The translations under genes were made by a program, and so were the position numbers. Positions 1 through 4,646 of a stretch of 8,081 nt of DNA are shown here, piece after piece; positions within the stretch are counted from its first letter, which is position 1; the number at the start of each line of letters is the position of its first letter. Below the pieces are notes generated by a model. The model was not told the origin of the DNA and did not search any database. It was given only the letters and a program-made list of their open reading frames with translations. The DNA is from Candidatus Saccharimonadia bacterium (GTDB lineage Bacteria; Patescibacteriota; Saccharimonadia; Saccharimonadales; Saccharimonadaceae): contig JALRBE010000046.1 of NCBI GenBank assembly GCA_023262335.1, forward strand, positions 1 through 8,081. The letters run 5' to 3'.

Positions 1-349
1 AGCCCATAGCCTTGTACTGCTTGTGGTAGCCAGGAATAATCTTGGCCATGGATTCCTGCGGCGAAATGCCCGTTTTGATGGCGTAATTCTCGGCTGGCAA
101 CCCGAACGCGTCCCAGCCCACCGGGTGATAACTTTCGTACCCCTGTTGACGCTTGAACCGCGCCATGACATCGCTGATGGTGTAGTTCATGGCATGGCCG
201 ATGTGAATACCCGCGCCGCTCGGGTAGTTGAACATGCTCATGGCCATGTATTTTTTCTTGTCGCTGGAAAGATCGGCGACGTAGGTGCCGTTGTCATCCC
301 AAAACTGCTGCCATTTCGGCTCGATTTCCGTTGGATTGTAGCGCTGCAT
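1..349 (-). CDS. leuS: Leucyl-tRNA synthetase, N-terminal part (runs off the left edge)
   Basis: Class I aminoacyl-tRNA synthetase that charges tRNA-Leu with leucine in the cytoplasm. Only the first 116 residues are present, read from the ATG at 349-347 to the window edge; a full LeuRS is roughly 800-900 residues. The start MQRYNPTEIEPKWQQFW is the typical LeuRS opening. The ATP-binding HIGH signature is intact at residues 49-52 (GIHIGHAMNYT), and the LeuRS-type motif HPVGWDAFGLPAENYA lies around residues 75-90. The gene starts 19 bases after the stop of the upstream anchored-protein gene on the same strand. No Shine-Dalgarno sequence is placed usefully, but a TATACT box ends 8 bases before the ATG, so a leaderless internal transcript is possible besides readthrough from murF. 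The identification is firm from the motifs; function cannot be judged beyond residue 116. Confidence 0.95.
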   Translation of the reverse strand, partial: MQRYNPTEIEPKWQQFWDDNGTYVADLSSDKKKYMAMSMFNYPSGAGIHIGHAMNYTISDVMARFKRQQGYESYHPVGWDAFGLPAENYAIKTGISPQESMAKIIPGYHKQYKAMG

Positions 350-357
350 ATAGCGCT

Positions 358-363
358 AGTATA
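358..363 (-). promoter_or_regulatory. Putative -10 box of an internal leuS promoter
   Basis: TATACT (5 of 6 to consensus) on the minus strand, separated from the leuS ATG by 8 bases, so transcription would begin at or next to the start codon. No convincing -35 hexamer is seen at 16-18 bases upstream, inside the 3' end of the preceding gene. This is inference from sequence only. Confidence 0.4.
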
Positions 364-368
364 ACACC

Positions 369-1313
369 TTACCGCCCCTTGAAGTAAGTCTGCAGCATGT
401 TCGTGAACACCGAGCTCATGACTTGGTTAAGTTCGACCGACTCCTTCGGGATGGCGATCTCCGGTTTTTTGGCGTAATCCGCCGTCATGGTGGCAATCCC
501 GCCGCGCGGCATTTCAAGCGTTACGGAGACAAACCGATGCACCGGCTTGGCAACCTCCACTCTCAGTGATTTCACGTCCAACTGTTCCAAAAGGTTCATG
601 GGTGATTCGATACAGTCCGGCATTGTTTCCGAGGCTTCCGTTTTGGCAAGCGCCTTGCGAAATTCCGCTCGCTTCGCCGCGTCGACTGTCATGGAATACG
701 TCTCGTGCTTTTCCTGCTTGTCGACCGAGTCGATAACCAGGAACGGATTTGCCATGTACGCTCCGGCGACTCCCCGGCGCGTCGTATCGTCGAATGCCAG
801 GATGTTTTTAACTGCCGCCGCGCAGGCTAGCTGGTCGAACGCAGCAAAGTTCAGCGATTTGTCCTTCAGGTTCACCTTGAGCCATCTCTCCTTTGCCGTC
901 GCCACGATGCCGCCAATGAGCGGCCTAAGCTGGCTGAGCGATGATTCCGGCACGATTTTTTCGAGCAGCTGCTCGGGCTGGGGCGTCTTGACGTACAGCA
1001 CGTCGGCATTGCCGATAAGGTGCACCGGTATCGATTCCACCGTGGCATCGGCAGCGAACTGGCGATCCTTGACCTGAATGCTCGCAGTAAAGCCTTCGGC
1101 CGAAACCGCGTACGAACCGGGTTGTTTGAGCGAATAATCGATGGCATCGAACAGTGCCTTTTCGGGGCGGCCGTTCCACTGCACGAACGCGACGGCGATG
1201 GCGATGGTCATCAACACGCTCAGCACCGCCAACACAACGCCGACGACCCGTACCGCTTTATGCCTGTACCACGGAGCGGTGACTGACGCTGGTCGCCCTG
1301 CCCCTTGGTCCAT
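369..1313 (-). CDS. Unknown protein with one N-terminal membrane anchor and an extracytoplasmic domain
   Basis: I do not recognise the family. The 314-residue product has a short polar N-terminus, one hydrophobic segment at about residues 20-45 (VRVVGVVLAVLSVLMTIAIA), and then a soluble domain rich in alternating hydrophobic residues that looks largely beta-sheet (for example ASIQVKDRQFAADATVE and FVSVTLEMPRGGIATM). There is no lipobox Cys. The only two cysteines, C164 and C234, are in the outer part and could form a disulfide. An outer-face lipid- or wall-binding role would fit the murF neighbour, but that is a guess. I chose the ATG at 1313 because it overlaps the murF stop as TGATG and has GAGAGGA ten bases upstream. 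An in-frame ATG at 1358 would add 15 residues inside murF and has no ribosome binding site. Translation is probably coupled to murF. Confidence 0.8.
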   Translation of the reverse strand: MDQGAGRPASVTAPWYRHKAVRVVGVVLAVLSVLMTIAIAVAFVQWNGRPEKALFDAIDYSLKQPGSYAVSAEGFTASIQVKDRQFAADATVESIPVHLIGNADVLYVKTPQPEQLLEKIVPESSLSQLRPLIGGIVATAKERWLKVNLKDKSLNFAAFDQLACAAAVKNILAFDDTTRRGVAGAYMANPFLVIDSVDKQEKHETYSMTVDAAKRAEFRKALAKTEASETMPDCIESPMNLLEQLDVKSLRVEVAKPVHRFVSVTLEMPRGGIATMTADYAKKPEIAIPKESVELNQVMSSVFTNMLQTYFKGR

Positions 1314-2620
1314 CAGACCAAGTTCCTCTCGAAGTATTCCTCTTTGGTTGCCATCCAAGCCGGTGACTGCCGCACGAGCTTCGTCACGTCGGCCTGGTCG
1401 TGCAATAAAATCTTTATGGCCTCTTCGGCGTATACGTCGCCTTGTGAGCCCTTCGCAAGCACCAAGGCGCCCTTTTCGAGCACGCTATGCGCGAACGCGC
1501 CCGCCTGAATGGCGTTCATGAACGGTTTGACCTGGCATCCGTTCGAATGCGCCGCCGGCGCGAGATACTTGCCTGCTTCGTCGCCTATGGTGATCACCCA
1601 GTCGACCATGTCCGGATGGAACAGTTTGCCGATTTTTTCGTGCTCGGCAGCCGACGATTCGCCAAGCTCGTTCATGCTGCCCATGATGGCGATTCGCTGC
1701 GGCGCTTGCAGGGCGTAAAACGTCTGCACGGCGCTACTAGCCGCCACCGGGCTCGAATTGTATGTATCGTCAATGATCGAACTGCCGTTCAGTCCCCGCA
1801 GCAAGCTCATACGCCCGGCGACCGGTCGCATGTTCGCGAGCCCGGCTGCGATTTCCTCGCCGCTCAGGCCGAACTTCAGCCCTACGGCAGCGCCGGCTAT
1901 GGCCGGCCGCACGTTATGCTCACCGAGCACCTTGACGGCCGCTTGCACGCCGTCCGGCATTTCAGGGCCGACGAACATGCCCACATGGCCACCCTCCACG
2001 GAAAAATCCTGTTCTTCAAAGTGATATTCTGCCGCCGCGCTGGTACCGTACGTGTCGATATTGCCGTTGGTTAGGTGCTGGGCGTAGGCGCCGTCGATGT
2101 CGTCGCGATTAATGAGCGCCAGCTTGCTGAAGTTGCCCGCGGCGAGCTCTTCGTGAGCCACGGCGTCCATGGTTTTGAAGAACTCCATGTGCTCGGGCGT
2201 CACGGCGGTTATGACCGCGATGTCAGGCTTAAGATACGTGCCGAATTGGGCGATGTCGCCAGGTTGGTCGGTACCAAGCTCCTGAATGATGACGTCGACG
2301 TCGGTCGGTGCGAGCACGCGTGCCTTGGCTTGTTTTAATACCTGTTGCCATGCGCTGAAGCTGCGCACGTTTTCGGGGTATGGAATGCCAAGGATAGCCA
2401 GCGGCACGCTCATGTGCGTGTTATGGTTGCCTTCGTGTAGGCGCACGCGGTACTTTTGCGCCAGCATGGTCGCCACGGCGGTCTTGGTACTGGTCTTGCC
2501 AACGCTTCCCGCCACGACGATCAGCTTGACTTCCGGGTGGACGGCAAAATACTGCACCACGGCTTCTTCGAGCTTCTTTTGCACGCGTACGCGGTACTTT
2601 TCTTTGAGGCCGTTAAACAT
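1313..2620 (-). CDS. murF: MurF-type Mur ligase (UDP-MurNAc-tripeptide:D-Ala-D-Ala ligase), short N-terminus
   Basis: ATP-dependent cytoplasmic ligase that adds D-Ala-D-Ala to UDP-MurNAc-tripeptide, the last soluble step of peptidoglycan precursor synthesis. The 435-residue product has the Mur-ligase P-loop GSVGKTSTK (residues 38-46), the NHNTHMSVPLAILG segment (66-78), QELGTDQPGDIA (113-124), the MurF-diagnostic DDTYNSSP (284-291), MGSMNELGESS (313-323) and LAKGSQGDVYAEE (388-400). DDTYN distinguishes it from MurC, MurD and MurE. The P-loop comes about 65 residues earlier than in classical MurF, so the usual N-terminal substrate-binding domain is missing. The ATG at 2620 is preferred: a TATAAT box ends 10 bases upstream, and an in-frame extension to 2791 would cross promoter and hairpins and encode a Cys-rich nonsense-like stretch. 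It is first in the cluster with the anchored protein and leuS. A divergent Mur-ligase paralog with another substrate is the main alternative. Confidence 0.88.
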   Translation of the reverse strand: MFNGLKEKYRVRVQKKLEEAVVQYFAVHPEVKLIVVAGSVGKTSTKTAVATMLAQKYRVRLHEGNHNTHMSVPLAILGIPYPENVRSFSAWQQVLKQAKARVLAPTDVDVIIQELGTDQPGDIAQFGTYLKPDIAVITAVTPEHMEFFKTMDAVAHEELAAGNFSKLALINRDDIDGAYAQHLTNGNIDTYGTSAAAEYHFEEQDFSVEGGHVGMFVGPEMPDGVQAAVKVLGEHNVRPAIAGAAVGLKFGLSGEEIAAGLANMRPVAGRMSLLRGLNGSSIIDDTYNSSPVAASSAVQTFYALQAPQRIAIMGSMNELGESSAAEHEKIGKLFHPDMVDWVITIGDEAGKYLAPAAHSNGCQVKPFMNAIQAGAFAHSVLEKGALVLAKGSQGDVYAEEAIKILLHDQADVTKLVRQSPAWMATKEEYFERNLV

Positions 2621-2630
2621 TACGGGGCTT

Positions 2631-2659
2631 ATTATAGCACCTATCGCGCTTGCGTTTAA
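2631..2659 (-). promoter_or_regulatory. murF promoter (leaderless geometry)
   Basis: On the minus strand, TTAAAC (2659-2654), a 17-base spacer and a perfect TATAAT (2636-2631). The box ends 10 bases before the murF ATG at 2620, so the 5' leader would be only about 0-5 bases and no Shine-Dalgarno sequence fits. On the plus strand the same bases read TATTAT (2630-2635), so the element is nearly symmetric and may also fire towards the tRNA. Confidence 0.6.
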
Positions 2660-2815
2660 CGCCGGACTGCGCCATACTGCATGCAGTGCTGGTGCGCAAT
2701 TGGGGCAACCCATTTGCGCGGCAAAACAAACACATTTGCAACACAAAAAAGTGCCCCGGGTGGGCGCGCAGCAGCAACGACCGTTTCTCACTCTGGCAGC
2801 CGGAGTGAGATTTTG
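2642..2815 (+). ncRNA. Candidate structured RNA in the murF/tRNA-Ala gap
   Basis: Gene-free 215-base gap (2621-2835) with four consecutive hairpins. H0 is at about 2671-2693, topped by the palindrome ACTGCATGCAGT (2676-2687). H1 is 2694-2719, with 6 and 4 base pairs around one T-T mismatch and a GCAA (GNRA) tetraloop. H2 is 2751-2767, with six pairs. H3 is 2786-2810, with eleven pairs and loop CAG, followed by TTTT. H0, H2 and H3 each contain one G-U pair if read on the plus strand, which would be A-C mismatches on the minus strand, so a plus-strand RNA of about 170 bases fits best. A start near 2642 would follow TATTAT at 2630-2635; H3 plus TTTT could be its terminator. No known RNA family is recognised. 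Existence and ends are inference; the hairpins could instead be DNA-level elements or untranscribed. Confidence 0.3.
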
Positions 2816-2822
2816 GTATTAT
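2793..2822 (+). promoter_or_regulatory. tRNA-Ala promoter
   Basis: CTGGCA (2793-2798, 4 of 6), 18-base spacer, TATTAT (2817-2822, 5 of 6). Transcription would begin near 2829, a few bases before the mature tRNA end at 2836. The -35 element lies inside the H3 hairpin. On the minus strand the box reads TATAAT (2823-2818). Confidence 0.5.
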
Positions 2823-2835
2823 AGCCACTGTACTC

Positions 2836-2911
2836 GGGGATATAGCTCAGCTGATAGAGTGCTTCCATGGCATGGAAGAAGTCGAGGGTTTGAGTCCCTC
2901 TATCTCCACCA
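2836..2911 (+). tRNA. tRNA-Ala, anticodon GGC, CCA encoded
   Basis: A complete 76-base cloverleaf is visible. The acceptor stem is GGGGATA with TATCTCC, and contains the G3:U70 pair that is the classical alanine identity element. The D-stem is GCTC/GAGT with loop AGCTGATA; the anticodon stem is CTTCC/GGAAG with loop ATGGCAT, giving GGC, which reads GCC codons. The variable loop is AAGTC; the T-stem is GAGGG/CCCTC with loop TTTGAGT; A73 is the discriminator and CCA is encoded. Position 19 is A and position 56 is U, replacing the nearly universal G19:C56 tertiary pair by a matching A:U. G18 and U55 are retained. All stems are intact, so the gene looks functional. A hairpin terminator follows 36 bases later. 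Confidence 0.95.
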
Positions 2912-2947
2912 AATTCGAACATATGCGCGAATATTTTACGTAGCAAC

Positions 2948-2980
2948 AGAGGCCAGCAGCATCATGCGGCCTCTTTTGTT
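2948..2980 (+). terminator. Intrinsic terminator after tRNA-Ala
   Basis: Perfect 7-base arms AGAGGCC (2948-2954) and GGCCTCT (2968-2974), followed by a T-rich tract TTTGTT. It is the only strong stop signal between the tRNA and the next gene. Confidence 0.75.
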
Positions 2981-3016
2981 TATACTCGCCGCAAAAGCCC
3001 TCCGCGAGCGCACCGA

Positions 3017-3045
3017 TTGCCGGCCGAAGATTCGTTCGTTACAAT
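3017..3045 (+). promoter_or_regulatory. Promoter of the gene at 3057 (leaderless geometry)
   Basis: TTGCCG (3017-3022, 4 of 6), exactly 17 bases, TACAAT (3040-3045, 5 of 6). The ATG at 3057 starts 11 bases after the box, so the leader would be about 4-5 bases. The AGGA at 3049-3052 would be at or before the transcription start and is too close to the ATG to act normally. Confidence 0.55.
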
Positions 3046-3056
3046 CATAGGAATCC

Positions 3057-3488
3057 ATGCGCGACCAAACCGGGAACTCCAAAGAACGGCGAGCGGCCAG
3101 TAGCACGCTACGTCTCGTGCCTGAACATAGCGAACAGGCGACCCAAAATAGTACGCAACCACAGAGCGGCAGCGAGTTCGTTTTGCGCCGCCTCCATTCG
3201 AGCTCCGTTTACGCGACAATAATGATTTCGGGCGATTTTGCAGCGACCCGCAGCGAACGCGAAACGCTACTGCAAACAATACGTGCGCGCTTCGTCGGTC
3301 GAGCGGCGCTCATTAGCACGTCCGACGAACGATTAGCAGTCACGTTCAACGTCCTCGCCGCCGAAGAGGACTTCGTTCATGCCACTGGACAGTGGCTTAC
3401 GGAAGAATGTGGCGGCGAACTGCAAATGGCCAGAATGGTCGATGCCACGGACTTGGAAGCGCATTGCTTCGAGCCACCACGTCACTAA
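3057..3488 (+). CDS. Hypothetical protein, possible ferredoxin-like alpha/beta domain
   Basis: I do not recognise this 143-residue protein. The first 40 residues are polar and low in hydrophobics (rich in R, S, Q, E), likely disordered. The rest suggests strand-helix-strand-strand-helix-strand order: VYATIMISG (strand), a charged helix through RSERETLLQTIRARF, two strands in RAALISTSDERLAVTFNVLA, a helix through EDFVHATGQWLTEECGG, and LQMARMVDA (strand), as in ferredoxin-like folds. The order is my reading, not a search result. There is no signal peptide or membrane segment. It stands alone between the tRNA terminator and the next gene with its own promoter, and its ATG lacks a well-placed ribosome binding site. 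That it is a real gene is supported by the promoter and the amphipathic pattern; a spurious frame is less likely but possible. Confidence 0.65.
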   Translation: MRDQTGNSKERRAASSTLRLVPEHSEQATQNSTQPQSGSEFVLRRLHSSSVYATIMISGDFAATRSERETLLQTIRARFVGRAALISTSDERLAVTFNVLAAEEDFVHATGQWLTEECGGELQMARMVDATDLEAHCFEPPRH

Positions 3489-3520
3489 CCTGCCAAGGGT
3501 AAAAGTTGCATAATCAACCG

Positions 3521-3560
3521 ACATATGATGTCATGAATATGTTCGCCACGCCAATCGTGG
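3521..3560 (+). promoter_or_regulatory. Inverted repeat and small hairpin upstream of the Cys/His/Met-rich gene
   Basis: ACATAT (3521-3526) and ATATGT (3537-3542) form a spaced inverted repeat that encloses ATGA-TG-TCAT. A perfect 5-base hairpin CCACG/CGTGG (3546-3550, 3556-3560) follows, 31 bases before the ATG. These could be an operator and leader structure. No good -35/-10 pair is evident here (TTGCAT at 3506-3511 has only TGTCAT at 17 bases). Confidence 0.25.
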
Positions 3561-3591
3561 TAGTTCATACGAAATCCGAAAGGACGGTACC

Positions 3592-4017
3592 ATGGCAAAC
3601 TCGTGCCCATGCCCGTGCCATATGCGAATGCCCAGCATGATCATGCATCACGTCGTCGCTTGCTGCAGTGCCGACACTGACTTGCTCGAGCTGACAGGAG
3701 AGGTCACGCACAAACAGCCGACCGCGGACGCGGTACGCGCCCGATTCGAACGGGACGCCGCCGAGTGGGAGGACAGCTCCGAATTCATGTCGACGGTCAT
3801 CGACATGGTCATGTTGCCCAGCTACCAGCGCATCATCGGCCTAGGTCCGGCAGCGCTGCCGCTGATCATCGACCGCATGCGCACCGATCCCGATCACTGG
3901 TTTTTCGCCTTGGTCGCGATCGCCGGCAAAGACGTCGCAACAGGAGCGAAGACCGTTCCGGAAGCGACCAAACGCTGGATCGACTGGTATGACAGCGGCC
4001 CCGACCTGTACTCCTAG
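3592..4017 (+). CDS. Conserved hypothetical protein of the PDHWF(W/F)AL type with a Cys/His/Met-rich N-terminus
   Basis: 141 residues. The C-terminal two thirds match, from memory, a widespread family of short uncharacterised bacterial proteins with the pattern PAYQxIIGMG...P...L...PDHWFWAL..ITG...WLxWG. Here this reads LPSYQRIIGLGPAALPLIID (75-94), DPDHWFFALVAIAGKDV (99-115) and ATKRWIDWY (125-133). The helices resemble a HEAT-type pair; no function is known to me. The first 25 residues are unusual: C5, C7, C9, H10, M11, M13, M16, M18, H19, H20, C24 and C25 make 12 of the 21 residues from 5 to 25 potential soft-metal ligands. The start is well supported by AAAGGA (3579-3584) seven bases before the ATG, so this segment should be translated. 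There is no hydrophobic signal peptide. A strong terminator follows, so it is probably monocistronic. Confidence 0.8.
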   Translation: MANSCPCPCHMRMPSMIMHHVVACCSADTDLLELTGEVTHKQPTADAVRARFERDAAEWEDSSEFMSTVIDMVMLPSYQRIIGLGPAALPLIIDRMRTDPDHWFFALVAIAGKDVATGAKTVPEATKRWIDWYDSGPDLYS

Positions 4018-4026
4018 TACGGCCTT

Positions 4027-4051
4027 GCCCGATGTAACGATCGGGCTTTTT
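4027..4051 (+). terminator. Intrinsic terminator after the Cys/His/Met-rich gene
   Basis: GCCCGAT (4027-4033) pairs perfectly with ATCGGGC (4040-4046) around a six-base loop, followed directly by five T. It lies ten bases after the TAG stop at 4017. Confidence 0.85.
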
Positions 4052-4177
4052 CATTGCCAAAATCATGTTTTCATCACGGCCGCGAACCGTTCGAATGCGC
4101 CCCTATATGATACCCGTCGTGCTTGCGCGGCTTGTTTTTATCTGACTTTGTAGTGTTTTGGCTATAAGTATGCTTTA

Positions 4178-4222
4178 ATGAAAGGGTTCAGAAAAATAGC
4201 GCCGAAATACGTATTCCTCTAG
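4178..4222 (+). CDS. Possible 14-codon leader peptide upstream of the RRM gene
   Basis: ATG...TAG encoding MKGFRKIAPKYVFL, basic and aromatic. TATAAG ends nine bases before the ATG, the same spacing as the leaderless starts elsewhere in the window. No Shine-Dalgarno sequence is present. Short frames arise by chance, so this is only a candidate. Confidence 0.2.
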   Translation: MKGFRKIAPKYVFL

Positions 4223-4253
4223 GATTACTGTACAAAACCGCAAAAGGTCGATC

Positions 4254-4262
4254 TGACATAAT
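4254..4262 (+). promoter_or_regulatory. Extended -10 promoter of the RRM gene
   Basis: TGA followed by CATAAT (4257-4262, 5 of 6) makes a TGn-extended -10 element; no -35 is recognisable. The start would be near 4269, leaving a leader of about 20 bases with AGAGAAG (4273-4279) ten bases before the ATG. Confidence 0.45.
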
Positions 4263-4289
4263 CAGTAAGCATAGAGAAGTACATATTTC

Positions 4290-4592
4290 ATGGCATCACA
4301 GAATCTATTCATCGGTAGCTTGGCATACGCAACGACCGACGACACCCTGAAGGCTCATTTCGAGCAGATCGGTCCCGTCGCGAGCGCGCGTGTCATCACC
4401 GACCGTGACACCGGCCGATCGAAGGGCTTTGGCTTCGTCGAATTCGAAAACGACGATGACAACCAAAAAGCAGTCGATCAGCTGAACGGCAAGGAACTCG
4501 ATGGTCGCACGATCAACGTCAGCCTTGCTCGTCCGAAGGAAGATCGTCCGCAGCGAACCGGCGGCGACTCGTTCCGTCAGCGCAGCTGGTAA
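4290..4592 (+). CDS. Single-RRM RNA-binding protein
   Basis: Small RNA-binding protein of 100 residues made of one RNA recognition motif and a short basic tail. RNP2 is LFIGSL (residues 6-11) and RNP1 is KGFGFVEF (45-52); both keep the aromatic residues that stack on RNA bases (F7 in RNP2, F47 and F49 in RNP1). The intervening RDTGRSKG loop and the final strand TINVSLARP are typical. The tail (about residues 83-100) is rich in R, P, Q and G and ends in W, resembling the Gly/Arg tails of the cyanobacterial and proteobacterial Rbp proteins that bind single-stranded RNA, some of which are cold-induced. The RNA target here is unknown. The gene has its own promoter and is followed by a strong hairpin terminator. 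The ribosome binding site is weak (AGAGAAG). Confidence 0.93.
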   Translation: MASQNLFIGSLAYATTDDTLKAHFEQIGPVASARVITDRDTGRSKGFGFVEFENDDDNQKAVDQLNGKELDGRTINVSLARPKEDRPQRTGGDSFRQRSW

Positions 4593-4601
4593 TCGGAACT
4601 G

Positions 4602-4631
4602 AAAACGGCCCCGAACGCGAGGGTCGTTTTT
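4602..4631. terminator. Bidirectional terminator between the RRM and ABC genes
   Basis: AAAACGGCCC (4602-4611) pairs with GGGTCGTTTT (4621-4630) with one G-U on the plus strand. T5 follows on the plus strand and, from the A-run on the left, T4 on the minus strand. It sits 9 bases after the RRM stop and 15 bases past the stop of the convergent ABC gene, so it probably serves both. Confidence 0.75.
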
Positions 4632-4646
4632 AGTTGTCGTGCATTT

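Larger units (their letters stand above)
4052..4289. other. Gene-free interval upstream of the RRM gene
   Basis: 238 bases, locally AT-rich in its second half. It holds a long-range stem GCCGCG (4079-4084) with CGCGGC (4126-4131), the latter followed by TTGTTTTT, possibly a second weak terminator. It also holds a TATAAG box (4163-4168) followed nine bases later by a 14-codon reading frame (4178-4222, MKGFRKIAPKYVFL), and an extended -10 TGA-CATAAT (4254-4262) for the RRM gene. No other gene is seen. Confidence 0.5.

Noticed and set aside
487..1077. Plus-strand frame antisense to the anchored protein
   Set aside because: Serine-rich low-complexity translation typical of the reverse strand of a real gene; no ribosome binding site.
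1314..1358. Upstream ATG at 1358 for the anchored protein
   Set aside because: It adds 15 residues wholly inside murF and has no ribosome binding site, while the ATG at 1313 has GAGAGGA and a TGATG overlap with murF.
2621..2791. In-frame upstream extension of murF, giving a Cys-rich N-terminus
   Set aside because: It would run through the murF -10/-35 and two hairpins, shows no wall-ligase similarity, and has no ribosome binding site at 2791. The ATG at 2620 fits the promoter and the Mur-ligase core.
2738..2811. Short minus-strand RNA from TATAAT at 2823-2818 ending in hairpin H2 plus six T
   Set aside because: Attractive at first, but on that strand H2 and H3 each contain an A-C mismatch, leaving weak stems, and no -35 is seen. 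Kept only as an alternative to the plus-strand RNA.
2286..3050. Long plus-strand reading frame crossing murF, the gap and the tRNA gene
   Set aside because: It is antisense to murF and runs through the tRNA; no family similarity and no start signals. Shadow frame in GC-rich DNA.
3506..3534. TTGCAT with TGTCAT at 17 bases as promoter of the gene at 3592
   Set aside because: The -10 matches only 4 of 6 and overlaps the inverted repeat; too weak to list as a promoter.
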